DNA from: an uncultured Atopobium sp.
GTDB lineage: Bacteria; Actinomycetota; Coriobacteriia; Coriobacteriales; Atopobiaceae
Reading direction: 5' to 3'
Length of the DNA stretch: 25,508 bases
Assembly: GCA_946999785.1 (NCBI GenBank)
Contig: CAMQEO010000007.1
Coordinates: 1 to 25,508, forward strand
Shown: positions 7,856-16,160 of the stretch, piece after piece
Numbering within the stretch: position 1 is the first letter of the stretch
Layout of the letters: each line of letters begins with the position of its first letter
The notes under the pieces: generated by a model
The model's input: the letters and a program-made list of their open reading frames with translations, nothing else
What the model was told of the DNA's origin: nothing
Database searches by the model: none
Made by a program: the position numbers and the translations under genes

Positions 7856-9991
7856 TTATTGGGCAATTGGCGTTGAATCGTCTATTTCATATAAGCGCAT
7901 GGCACCTTCAGCCAGTATAAGCTTAAAACCAGGTGTCGTATCGTTTATGGCGTTTATTCCTGCAAATTGTTGAGGTACATACATCCCATTAGCAAAGGAA
8001 ATTCTTCCAGGTTGTTCAAGTTTTAGAACGTAGTGAATTCCTGTTTCTTTAAGTGCTCTTCTTACTTCAGCGCTGTTTGGCCAGTTAATGACATTCGTTC
8101 GCAAATACACTGTTCTTTTTTCTTCATGATAATAGGAGGTATGTGGATGACGGTAAACCATCTTTAAATCAGCAAGAGCATATCCAAGATTTGAACCGTC
8201 ATAGGGGTTATTGAGTATGGTAGTGTTGGTTCCAACAACATCGCAAACTTTGAACATAAATGCTCTTTCTCTACTGCTTAGATCATCGTTCTCAGCATGT
8301 AATTCTCGAATCTGTTTTTGATATTGGAACGGTTCTGTGTTGTGATAATGCGCGCTTGGATTTTGAACGAAAAAGATGCACAGAATTGAGAGTGCAAGAA
8401 TTGTTACTGCACAAACCGGCTGAAGATTTTTAATGCGGCTGATCTTTTGTGTGAATTTGCAATTTTGCACGAAAGTGCATACCTTATCGATGACGGTATC
8501 AAGGCCTTGCGCTGCAAGCATAATAGCAATCAAACATGCACAAGAGGAGGTTCGTGCAGAATCGGTATACCAAAAACCCGATAGAAACGTCTTTACGTCT
8601 GAATCAAATAATTGTATATACACGGTTGTGAGCGCAAAGTAGAAAAATGGGAAAAGCAAAAATGGTGTTTTTGTTCGCCTTACAGCGGTGTATAGGCCAA
8701 TTGCTACGAGTACGGGCAAAAGTGGCTGTGGAATGATGTATATATATCCATTTGCAAAATTAAGGAATAGAGCATCGCGTAATGTTTGATAGACAGTCTT
8801 TCCAGCAGTCCAATAATATCCGTTTAAGTATCCATATTGCACTATGACTAAATACAAAAGCACCCATACGCCAAGACATCCAAGTGCAAATATTATAGAT
8901 ACTATTTTTGGGGAGATTGATTTTTTGCGCACCAGTATACTTTGGGGGTTTAAGTTATATATGTACCAAGCAGTCCAAGGCCATAAGATGAGTGCTGCTG
9001 TGAATATGCCTGATGTATGTGTAAATGCCATCGTATAGGATGACAGTATAAACAATAAAATCAAGAGAACTTTTGGTGATGATTTCCAGTCTTTTACCAA
9101 ATAAAACCAACTACAACATAAGGCGGGAAGCATACACTGTGCAAAGTCAAAGGGCAAAATTGGTCCATAAATAAATGCAAACCATACAAACGAGAAAAAT
9201 AATGGCGATATAGCAGCAGTTGCAAGGGGTGTAAAGCGTCGATTTGGGATGATACATTTCATAAATCCCAAAATACCCAGAGGAAAAATGAAGGTGGTGC
9301 ACAATAGATTAAGTGCGTGCATAGCTACAGGGATTGACGTATTGGCGCCTTGAGATATACACGCCGCTAAGATATGCCAAATAGAGGGATACAAAGATCG
9401 AGAACTAATGTCATAAGGTGCAAATGTTGCTTCTGAGGGTAAATACATGCTGGTATTAAACGAGGAAAAAATCCCCGTTTTAATCATAGTGTGCGGTGAG
9501 GTGACGTGCCAAATTGCATCCCATTGTAAAATAATCTTGTTGGGGTTTCCTAGAGGCAGCGCGTAGCAAAACCAACCAACAAACATCGCAAACGCTACCG
9601 CAAATAATGCGATACGCCAGTCAATAGGAGGAAGTGTTGAGTACGTCTTTGGAGTGCTGCCTGTGCCCTTTGGATTGCGGACGCATATTTGCTGTATAAC
9701 TTCTTTAGCTACCGTTTTAAACGACTCGCCACTGGTGTGCACGAGATAGGCTGTATATATGACAAGAATCATACAAGAACAGAGAAGCGCAAGTGCTACT
9801 AAACGGGATGTGGTAAGCGTTATCCCTAAGCGATAGGCTACTTCACCAATTATAGATATGAGCGCTGCGCTTAATAGAGGAGCAAAGATCAGTCTCCATA
9901 CTTTTGAAATAGGCAGAGTTGTACCGAGTGTGTACCCAGGTATAACGAGAAGTAAAAGTCCGTAGAGATATGCAATAAGAAGTGATGTCAT
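7856..9991 (-). CDS. Large multi-pass membrane protein, DUF6541-like; possible GT-C glycosyltransferase
   Basis: This is a 711-residue integral membrane protein. Long hydrophobic segments run from residue 3 through about 530 (roughly 12-14 helices), and a soluble C-terminal domain of about 150 residues follows the last helix (SIHFV-type region around IFFVQNPSAHYH). Layout and length resemble the DUF6541 proteins found in actinobacterial cell-surface polysaccharide loci. A conserved-looking WDAIWH at 157-162 in a predicted outer loop, with an Asp near the membrane face, is compatible with the GT-C fold, which uses polyprenyl-phosphate sugars outside the cell. The neighbouring DPM-type GT2 and DUF2304 genes, in the same orientation, support that idea. 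I chose ATG 9991 for its AAGGA site 8 bases ahead; a TTG start at 10021 is the alternative. Family assignment is from memory of the pattern, and the function is inference. Confidence 0.6.
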   Translation of the reverse strand: MTSLLIAYLYGLLLLVIPGYTLGTTLPISKVWRLIFAPLLSAALISIIGEVAYRLGITLTTSRLVALALLCSCMILVIYTAYLVHTSGESFKTVAKEVIQQICVRNPKGTGSTPKTYSTLPPIDWRIALFAVAFAMFVGWFCYALPLGNPNKIILQWDAIWHVTSPHTMIKTGIFSSFNTSMYLPSEATFAPYDISSRSLYPSIWHILAACISQGANTSIPVAMHALNLLCTTFIFPLGILGFMKCIIPNRRFTPLATAAISPLFFSFVWFAFIYGPILPFDFAQCMLPALCCSWFYLVKDWKSSPKVLLILLFILSSYTMAFTHTSGIFTAALILWPWTAWYIYNLNPQSILVRKKSISPKIVSIIFALGCLGVWVLLYLVIVQYGYLNGYYWTAGKTVYQTLRDALFLNFANGYIYIIPQPLLPVLVAIGLYTAVRRTKTPFLLFPFFYFALTTVYIQLFDSDVKTFLSGFWYTDSARTSSCACLIAIMLAAQGLDTVIDKVCTFVQNCKFTQKISRIKNLQPVCAVTILALSILCIFFVQNPSAHYHNTEPFQYQKQIRELHAENDDLSSRERAFMFKVCDVVGTNTTILNNPYDGSNLGYALADLKMVYRHPHTSYYHEEKRTVYLRTNVINWPNSAEVRRALKETGIHYVLKLEQPGRISFANGMYVPQQFAGINAINDTTPGFKLILAEGAMRLYEIDDSTPIAQ

Positions 9992-10069
9992 CGGCTCATT
10001 CCTTGTAATAGATCTCGTCAAAAGTTTGACGCTTGCGATAATTTGATACGTTTAAATTGGTACTACGTG

Positions 10070-10468
10070 TTAAATGCGTGTGTTCTTAAATGGCTCAACA
10101 ATTTCTTCAAAGGGGAGTTTCTTTTCGTTGTCTTCGCGTGTTTTCTTTTGCGCAAGTGCCATTTCTTGCGCGAGCTGATTAAGTCTAAATTTAAGGCGAG
10201 AAATTTCGACAGATGAGGTAAAGACCTTGATAAGCAAGATACCCACTACGCATAAAAAGACAAAATTACTGGTAGAAACAAAACCTAATATACGTGCAAA
10301 AAAGATCATTACAGCAGGTACCAACGCTATAATAACAACAATTCCCACGAACGATACCCAAAAAAGTGAGTCTTCTATCTGTATGCGTGACTTTTTAATG
10401 CTTCGTAAAACAACAGCCATAAGTCCTACAGCACCTATGATCAACAATATACGTAAGATAATTGACAT
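10070..10468 (-). CDS. DUF2304 small membrane protein
   Basis: This 132-residue protein has three hydrophobic helices, at about residues 4-20, 35-57 and 66-85. A charged, probably coiled-coil cytoplasmic tail (SRLKFRLNQLAQEMALAQKK) follows. The IEDSLFW segment between helices 1 and 2 is characteristic of DUF2304. Such proteins are found almost always next to a dolichyl-phosphate-mannose-synthase-like GT2, as here, where the GT2 lies just upstream in the same transcript, 64 bases away. It presumably anchors or assists that enzyme at the membrane, but no biochemical role is known to me. The ATG has GGGAG 7 bases ahead. Confidence 0.8.
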   Translation of the reverse strand: MSIILRILLIIGAVGLMAVVLRSIKKSRIQIEDSLFWVSFVGIVVIIALVPAVMIFFARILGFVSTSNFVFLCVVGILLIKVFTSSVEISRLKFRLNQLAQEMALAQKKTREDNEKKLPFEEIVEPFKNTRI

Positions 10469-10532
10469 ATAGTTCTCCCTTATACAATAAGTGTATGTAC
10501 CACTTCATGCATATTTTTGCTTAAGTTTTAGG

Positions 10533-11213
10533 TTATCTAAACCACTGAAATAAAACGATAGACATGCAGGTACGACTCATGTATGAAATGATATGACCAA
10601 TATCAAAGTAGCTTTGGCCGCCTTGTCGTTCGCGCATCTTTACGGGCACTTCCTTAATGGTATAACCGTGTCGCGCAAAATATGCCAATGCATCGGGCTC
10701 TGGCGCTAAGTCAAAAGCTTGAGCGTAGGTGCGTATAAGCTTTTTGTTGTACATACGCATACCCGATGTTGGATCCTGAATTGATATGTGAGCTATGAGA
10801 TGAATAAGTGCCGAAATAAGGCGCGATCCAAGTCCGCGCGCGCCCGTGGGTTTATCAACTCCGGTACGCGAACCAATGACAATGTCGGCATCTTGAGCGC
10901 ACATGCATTCGTACATACTCATGATATAGTCGGGCATATGTTGTCCATCTGCATCAAATTGAACAACAGCATCATAGTTATGCCGATACGCATATTTCAT
11001 GCCCGTTTGAAAACCTGCAGTAAGCCCGCAGTTAATGGGGAGAGACAAGTAATTAAACTTGTTCTGCTCGCAGATAAGTGCGGTTGCATCTTTTGAGCCA
11101 TCGTTTACAACGAGATAATCTATTTGAGGACAACTGGCCGTTAATTCCCGAATAGTTCGCTCTATACAGGCGGCTTCATTGTAAGCAGGAACAACTGCTA
11201 ATATTTTTGACAT
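10533..11213 (-). CDS. Family 2 glycosyltransferase, polyprenyl-phosphate sugar synthase (DPM1) type
   Basis: This is a 226-residue GT-A enzyme. VPAYNEA opens the fold at residues 8-14, NDGS is at 37-40, and the metal-binding DADGQH is at 87-92. DPTSGMRMY is at about 140-148 and is typical of dolichyl-phosphate-mannose-synthase-like enzymes. These transfer a sugar from a nucleotide donor to polyprenyl phosphate at the inner membrane face. There are no transmembrane helices, so the neighbouring DUF2304 protein may supply membrane attachment. The start at 11213 is chosen because GAGGAG stands 4 bases ahead and the GT fold begins at once; in-frame ATGs 4 and 10 codons further upstream are weaker. 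It is the first gene of the minus-strand trio and divergent from rmlC across about 150-200 bases. The sugar is not predictable from the sequence. Confidence 0.87.
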   Translation of the reverse strand: MSKILAVVPAYNEAACIERTIRELTASCPQIDYLVVNDGSKDATALICEQNKFNYLSLPINCGLTAGFQTGMKYAYRHNYDAVVQFDADGQHMPDYIMSMYECMCAQDADIVIGSRTGVDKPTGARGLGSRLISALIHLIAHISIQDPTSGMRMYNKKLIRTYAQAFDLAPEPDALAYFARHGYTIKEVPVKMRERQGGQSYFDIGHIISYMSRTCMSIVLFQWFR

Positions 11214-11422
11214 AAAACTCCTCATAAGTGTTTTTACATGCATGAGTATACACTATTTACGCACGTGTAATTTGCCGTGTATGCTCATCTATTATGAATT
11301 TATGAAGAAACGCCAAGTAGGTTTATCGCATTTTCTATGGGTTACAATAAAGGAGTTTCGTGAGCGCACCAGAGGTAAATGCCTCAGTGCTCATACATAG
11401 AGGGTTATCTCAAGGAGTTACT

Positions 11423-12019
11423 ATGGAATCACCATGCATTGAACAAGGAAATTTTGTCTTTCATCGCACTAAAATTGATGGGCTTTTCATTATTAACACA
11501 AAGGTATTCGGTGATGAGCGTGGCTTCTTTATGGAAACATATAAAGAACCCGACTTTATACAAGCAGGTATTACCACCAAGTTTGTTCAGGACAATCACT
11601 CAAAATCTTGCCGTGGTGTTTTGCGCGGTCTCCATTTTCAAATTCATCATCCGCAATCAAAGCTTGTACGCGTGGTAAAAGGCCGCGTCTTTGATGTAGC
11701 GGTCGATTTAAGAAAAGACTCTGCTACCTATGGCCAATGGGAAGGCGTTATTCTTTCTGAAGACAATCATACGCAATTTTTTATACCTCAAGGATTTGCC
11801 CATGGTTTTTTGGTTTTGAGCGATGAGGCCGAATTTTGTTACAAGTGTGACGACATCTATCACCCAGGTGACGAGGGCGGTATTATGTGGAATGACCCTG
11901 ATATTGCAATTGAGTGGCCTGCTTTATCAGGCGATACAGCGTTTGATCCATCAGAGCTTATTTTGTCCGAAAAAGATAAAATGCATCCTTTCTTAAGAGA
12001 TAGTAAAGTTTCGTTTTAG
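11423..12019 (+). CDS. rmlC: dTDP-4-dehydrorhamnose 3,5-epimerase
   Basis: RmlC (RfbC) is a cupin that epimerises dTDP-4-keto-6-deoxyglucose at C3 and C5, the third step of dTDP-L-rhamnose synthesis. DERGFFMETY at residues 31-40, RGLHFQ at 68-73 with the catalytic base His71, PQGFAHGF at 122-129 and NDPDIAIEW at 157-165 are all diagnostic. From the ATG at 11423 the protein is 198 residues, normal for the family, and AAGGAG lies 5 bases ahead. An in-frame GTG at 11360 also has a good site (AAAGGAG, 4 bases) and would add 21 residues without family similarity, so two products are possible. It completes the rhamnose pathway but is cut off from rmlADB by three minus-strand genes and has its own upstream region. 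Confidence 0.94.
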   Translation: MESPCIEQGNFVFHRTKIDGLFIINTKVFGDERGFFMETYKEPDFIQAGITTKFVQDNHSKSCRGVLRGLHFQIHHPQSKLVRVVKGRVFDVAVDLRKDSATYGQWEGVILSEDNHTQFFIPQGFAHGFLVLSDEAEFCYKCDDIYHPGDEGGIMWNDPDIAIEWPALSGDTAFDPSELILSEKDKMHPFLRDSKVSF

Positions 12020-12071
12020 AAACGGGTGCGCACTACCTTGTGTTTTGCTGCATTTTTAAGACCTATTCGGA

Positions 12072-13301
12072 CTATAATCCAAATAGTTTCTTTATATGAA
12101 GAACTCGTACTGCATTGCTTATACCAGGGCGATCGATAACGCGTGCCACTGCTTTTCCAATACGCATAGGACGGCATGTTTCATAGGCATGTTTTATATC
12201 CAAGCGTTGTTGTGAGTTTTGCGTTTGTGCGCGCATAACTTCGGCACGCTCCAGCGAAAAGTAGAGGAATAAAAGCTCCTCGGTGGATGAATGCAAAATG
12301 GCATAACATCTATCCCAGCGGTCGGGATTTATTGCGGTGCTTCTACTGCTTTGCAAAAATCCTAAACGCGCGAGTCCATTTTCGTCACGCATGGTATGAA
12401 CAATTTGCATAAAACCTTCGTACGAACGCGCACGCTGAAGATTCATTGCAACGCCTTCTTGTACCCAGTTTACAAACGAATCTCTATAGAGTGTCCATGT
12501 GCCTTGCTGTTCTAATGAATCTTTAAGCTCGCAAAATGCTTCATAAAAATCTAAAGGATACGAATCGCTGGTAAACAGCGCGCTTGCGGTGTTATTAACA
12601 CGATATTGGTGAAGTTCTTCGTCAAGAAGTGCTATGCGGTCTGCTTCGGCAAGCGCTCTGCAAACAAAGAGAAGGTCCGCAGTTCTATGTACAGGCTGAA
12701 ACACAAGATGTCGTGCGTCAACAAAACTTTTTCTGAATAATTTGTTATGGACCCAATTTTGAAAGGAATTAAAGATACGCTCTGGATGCTCGCGTGGTGA
12801 AAATACGCCGCTCATCCCATCTAATAGAATACGATCAACGCCGGTTTTTCCAACTAACTCGCTCACTCCCTTAGGTGCTTGGAGCCAATCGGTAACAAAC
12901 GACCAGTAAAACGAGCGCAGCTCTCCTGTTTGATTATCAAGTTCACGCGTTTTAAAAATAACTATATCGGCGCGTGTAGCCTCACCTTGAGCGACCGCTT
13001 TTTCAATGAGGGTAGGCTCCATAAGGTCATCGCTGTCTAAAAAATAAAGCCAGCGACCATGAGCCTGCGTCCGACCATATTCACGCGCAGGACCTTCGCC
13101 TGCATTTTGTTGTGTGAAGACATGTATACGATCGTCTAACTCAGCTTTTTTTCGTAAAATAAACAGTGTTTCATCGGTAGAACCATCGTCAACACAGATA
13201 ATCTCGAGGTCTTGTTCTGTTTGTTTGCACGCCGAGTCAATGGTTTGAGAAATATAGAGACTTGCGTTATAACATGGGATTATGATAGATGCAACGGGCA
13301 T
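12072..13301 (-). CDS. Family 2 glycosyltransferase
   Basis: This is a 409-residue glycosyltransferase with an N-terminal GT-A domain. SIIIPCYNASLYI starts the fold, CVDDGSTDET at about 36-45 binds the nucleotide sugar, and YFLDSDDLMEP at about 87-97 carries the DxD-type metal site. The domain is followed by about 200 residues of helical region without clear membrane helices, so it likely acts at the inner membrane face on lipid-linked glycan. Its donor is unknown; rhamnose from the neighbouring rml genes is an obvious candidate but inference. ATG 13301 has GGAGG 7 bases ahead, while an in-frame TTG two codons upstream overlaps that site. It is convergent with rmlC and divergent from the first licD. 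Confidence 0.87.
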   Translation of the reverse strand: MPVASIIIPCYNASLYISQTIDSACKQTEQDLEIICVDDGSTDETLFILRKKAELDDRIHVFTQQNAGEGPAREYGRTQAHGRWLYFLDSDDLMEPTLIEKAVAQGEATRADIVIFKTRELDNQTGELRSFYWSFVTDWLQAPKGVSELVGKTGVDRILLDGMSGVFSPREHPERIFNSFQNWVHNKLFRKSFVDARHLVFQPVHRTADLLFVCRALAEADRIALLDEELHQYRVNNTASALFTSDSYPLDFYEAFCELKDSLEQQGTWTLYRDSFVNWVQEGVAMNLQRARSYEGFMQIVHTMRDENGLARLGFLQSSRSTAINPDRWDRCYAILHSSTEELLFLYFSLERAEVMRAQTQNSQQRLDIKHAYETCRPMRIGKAVARVIDRPGISNAVRVLHIKKLFGL

Positions 13302-13336
13302 GTGCAAACCTCCAACTAAAGAACTTTTGTATCTTT

Positions 13337-13366
13337 TTGTATTATACGCTTAAACGACGCTACAAT
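13337..13366 (+). promoter_or_regulatory. Possible promoter for the first licD
   Basis: TTGTAT at 13337-13342, an 18-base spacer and TACAAT at 13361-13366 lie 40 bases before the licD ATG. On the opposite strand, TATAAT at 13346-13341 could serve the divergent glycosyltransferase, but I see no good -35 for it. The 104-base gap must contain both promoters; the precise boxes are uncertain. Confidence 0.3.
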
Positions 13367-13405
13367 TATTGTCATGTGTAACCAGAATCACTTGGAGGCT
13401 TTTGT

Positions 13406-14254
13406 ATGAAGGAATATGATGACAAGACACTTGCTCATGTTCAACGCCTAGAACTGATGATTTTAAAAGATTTTATTCATGTGTGTGACGAATATGATCT
13501 TACGTATTTTGCTTATGGCGGAACTGGCATTGGTGCGTTTCGTCATAAGGGGTTTATTCCTTGGGATGACGATATTGATGTTTGTCTTCCTGCACGTGAC
13601 TATAAAAAACTTTTAAGTGTTTTTGAGCGTGATTATTCAAAAACATATACCGTTATGAATGCACATAAAGATCCTCATTATCCACTTCCAACATCGCGTA
13701 TTATGATTAAAGGTACGCAATTTTGTGAAGAAGCGCTTAAAGATTTACCGCTTGATTTGGGCATCTTTCTTGATATCTACTGCCTTGATAATATTCCCGA
13801 TGACGATAAACTTTTTCGCAAACAGGCTCGCAAGGCATGGTTTTGGTCGCACATGCGCCTCCTTAAATTAATTCCCAAGCCCTTTATTGTCTATCACGGA
13901 TTTAAGGGGTCGCTTGTACGTTTTGTAACATATACGGCAGGTTGGATCATTTCGCATATGCCGCTTAGTCTTGAATATTGTCTAAAAAAAGAAACAGAAG
14001 CTCACGAACAGTATGCCGATAAAAAAACTGGTCGTATTGGCTATTTGTGTGATACTAATCCTTATAACTTGGTATGGACATGGGAAGAAGTATTGCCACC
14101 AGTGATTTTGCCTTTTGAAGGATTTAACGTAAAGTTTCCAGCAAATATAGATGCTCATTTACGTGCTTTTTATGGCGATTACATGCAAATGCCACCCGTA
14201 GAGCAACGTAAAAATCACTATCCTGCACGTCTCGATTTTGGTTCTTGGAAGTAA
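13406..14254 (+). CDS. licD: LicD-family phosphotransferase (phosphocholine transferase), copy 1
   Basis: LicD proteins transfer phosphocholine from CDP-choline to a sugar of a surface glycan. This 282-residue protein has the core motif YGGTGIGAFRHKGFIPWDDD at residues 37-56 followed by ID, the defining LicD nucleotidyltransferase-like active site with its aspartate cluster (D54-D56, D58). DLGIFLDIYCLDNIPDD at about 113-129 and the C-terminal MPPVEQRKNHYPARLDFG are also typical. GGAGG stands 7 bases ahead of the ATG. It resembles the second LicD at 15288 throughout but is clearly diverged, so the two may act on different sugars, as proposed for pneumococcal LicD1 and LicD2. The substrate could also be another phospho-amino-alcohol. 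Its choline context comes from licCA and licB downstream. Confidence 0.9.
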   Translation: MKEYDDKTLAHVQRLELMILKDFIHVCDEYDLTYFAYGGTGIGAFRHKGFIPWDDDIDVCLPARDYKKLLSVFERDYSKTYTVMNAHKDPHYPLPTSRIMIKGTQFCEEALKDLPLDLGIFLDIYCLDNIPDDDKLFRKQARKAWFWSHMRLLKLIPKPFIVYHGFKGSLVRFVTYTAGWIISHMPLSLEYCLKKETEAHEQYADKKTGRIGYLCDTNPYNLVWTWEEVLPPVILPFEGFNVKFPANIDAHLRAFYGDYMQMPPVEQRKNHYPARLDFGSWK

Positions 14255-14350
14255 TAATTATTATCTCATGCGAGTATCGTGCACTTTGCGGCGTTGCTGG
14301 GTGCAGGTACTTGCAGAGGTATATCTAGCGATATTAATCATTTTACTGCT

Positions 14351-15160
14351 TCATGCACGTTTTGAAGTTTGGTTGCTCATTTGTCCGCGCGCATACAGTT
14401 TGTTTATGGCGCGCGCAATGCAGGTTGGCCAAAAACGCTTAAGCATGCTTAAATCTTCTTGCTCGCGTTTATTATTTTCAATTAAACGAGATGTTTCTGA
14501 TCCTTCATGGATTCGATGACACATAAGGGGCTTTGGATTATAAACAAACATGCCTTGTTTTCTACTTAAAAACTCCCATGTTTGCCAGTCAAGATTGGAT
14601 CCATAGCTCGTTTCAAAAAGAGGACGTGTAAATTTATGCATAATATAGGTAACAGCAGGACAACAAATAGGGTTGCCAAAAGCTAAAATTAAGCGTTTTA
14701 TGAGCTTTACCTGAGCTAAAGGACGTAATTGAAGCGGCATAAGCATGAGGCGCTTAATACCTAAAAGACGATTATCACAAACTTCTGTATTTCCACGGAG
14801 CTCTGCATATCCCGAAAAATACAGCAGCGGATCTGTGACCGCATTTATATGTGCAAGCATTTCTTCTACATAACGAGGTTTATATATGTCGTCTTGATGC
14901 GCTATTGTTACAAGCTTTGTGGTTGCACACGATAAAGCAAAATTCCAGTCGCCGCCTATGCCATGAGAGTTGGTGGTATTGACATAAAAAGGTATGTCAT
15001 ATTGTGAACAAAGATGTTCTATAGTGCTCGATGGCGTAGAGGTAACTAAAAGCACGCTACTTGCAACACTTTGACTTTTAAGTGAGCGCATGCAATCTTC
15101 TAGATAGGGGCTATCTTTATAAGCGCAGATTACAAAACAATGATCGTTAGATGTATACAC
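14351..15160 (-). CDS. Family 2 glycosyltransferase, HQDD variant
   Basis: This is a 269-residue GT2. It opens with FVICAYKDSPYLEDCMRSL, continues with NSHGIGGDWNFAL, and has AHQDDIYKPRYVEEML at about 97-112. The metal-binding site is of the HQDD kind rather than plain DxD, as seen in a subgroup of bacterial capsule and rhamnan glycosyltransferases. No transmembrane helix is visible. The C-terminal stretch is basic (INKLYARGQMSNQTSKRA). It starts with GTG at 15160 with AAAGGA 5 bases ahead. It lies in reverse orientation between the two licD genes, so it is not cotranscribed with either. Donor and acceptor are unknown. Confidence 0.84.
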   Translation of the reverse strand: MYTSNDHCFVICAYKDSPYLEDCMRSLKSQSVASSVLLVTSTPSSTIEHLCSQYDIPFYVNTTNSHGIGGDWNFALSCATTKLVTIAHQDDIYKPRYVEEMLAHINAVTDPLLYFSGYAELRGNTEVCDNRLLGIKRLMLMPLQLRPLAQVKLIKRLILAFGNPICCPAVTYIMHKFTRPLFETSYGSNLDWQTWEFLSRKQGMFVYNPKPLMCHRIHEGSETSRLIENNKREQEDLSMLKRFWPTCIARAINKLYARGQMSNQTSKRA

Positions 15161-15287
15161 AGTATTCCTTTGGTTGCTTTTATGCTTTGTAGAAACTTAC
15201 CTAGTATAATAACAACTGAAAGTATAAAATGAACAAAAAAACTTATGTACATACATAACTATTACAGGTTTTTACAGAAGTGGAAGT

Positions 15288-16157
15288 ATGATGTCGTATA
15301 AACAGTATGAACCTCATGAATTAAGGCAGCTTCAGCTCATTTCAACGATGATTTTGGGTGAATTTGACAGGATTTGTCAAAAGCTCAACATTGAATATTA
15401 TGTGTATGGTGGTACCGCAATTGGTACGGTTCGCCATAAAGGTTTTGTTCCTTGGGATGACGATGTTGATATTGCGCTTTTTAGGGAAGACTACGAACGT
15501 TTTATGCGCGAGGCTCCACAAGAAATGGGGGAGGCCTTTGAACTTATCAGTGGCAGGACAGAGCCGTTTTTCCCTGCGTGCAATGCTAATTTTTCTCTTA
15601 AGAATACCTTTTGTGTTCCAGAGGAATTTGCACATTGTCCTTTTCAATATCCTATTGGCATTGGCCTGTTTGCAATGGATAAGCCTTCGAATAATCCCCG
15701 TACATTTGTGTGTCAAAGACGTATGACATGGTTTTTTGCACGTCTCGCTTTTTTGCGCGCTACGCCTGCACCTCATGTTCAGCTTTCTCAGCCGCTTAAA
15801 GGATTCGTCTTGCTTGCGTGTTATCTGGCTCATTGGGCAATGAAAATTTTTCATGTTTCACCTCGCTGGATTCATGCACGTTGGGAGCATTATGCTCGCC
15901 TGGCAGAACATGAACAAGGCGAAACCTACGTTGATTTTATGGACAGAGATCCTCATGCATGGGCGGTAACGCGTGCGGAGGCATATCCTGCCATACGTGC
16001 ACCCTTTGAAACTATTACGGTTAATCTGCCTAAAGCTTACGATGCTATGCTCAGACGTGGATTTGGCGATTATATGCAATTACCGCCCGAAAATGATCGA
16101 AAAAATCATTATCCGTCTCGTTTAGACTTTGGACCGTATAAAGACATTAAGGAATAA
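15288..16157 (+). CDS. licD: LicD-family phosphotransferase, copy 2
   Basis: This second LicD protein of 289 residues carries YGGTAIGTVRHKGFVPWDDD at residues 40-59 followed by VD, matching the active-site motif of copy 1. It also has the shared C-terminal NHYPSRLDFGPYK. The middle region differs (NCNFS-like segment, CPFQYPIGIGLFAMDK) and carries a WxxARLAFLR stretch like copy 1's helix. It has ATGATG at its start: 15288 or 15291 could be used, with a weak GGAAG site. The stop is followed 3 bases later by the flippase GTG, so these two are one operon. The pair LicD plus flippase recalls the pneumococcal tacF-licD1-licD2 arrangement, which is known to link phosphocholine addition with teichoic-acid chain export. 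Substrate identity here is inferred. Confidence 0.89.
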   Translation: MMSYKQYEPHELRQLQLISTMILGEFDRICQKLNIEYYVYGGTAIGTVRHKGFVPWDDDVDIALFREDYERFMREAPQEMGEAFELISGRTEPFFPACNANFSLKNTFCVPEEFAHCPFQYPIGIGLFAMDKPSNNPRTFVCQRRMTWFFARLAFLRATPAPHVQLSQPLKGFVLLACYLAHWAMKIFHVSPRWIHARWEHYARLAEHEQGETYVDFMDRDPHAWAVTRAEAYPAIRAPFETITVNLPKAYDAMLRRGFGDYMQLPPENDRKNHYPSRLDFGPYKDIKE

Positions 16158-16160
16158 CGC

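Noticed and set aside
7843..7920. 25-codon plus-strand frame with AAGGAG ahead of GTG
   Set aside because: Too short and overlapping the 3' end of the opposite gene to call a gene; kept only as a possible remnant in the findings.
12020..12071. Possible terminator between rmlC and the convergent GT2
   Set aside because: The only inverted repeat has a 3-bp stem and there is no clear U-tract.
14255..14350. 96-base gap between licD and the convergent GT2
   Set aside because: No hairpin, promoter or frame I could support; treated as plain spacer.
15342..15854. 170-codon minus-strand frame inside the second licD
   Set aside because: Antisense shadow of a clearly recognised LicD gene; the translation is low in complexity and has no domain.
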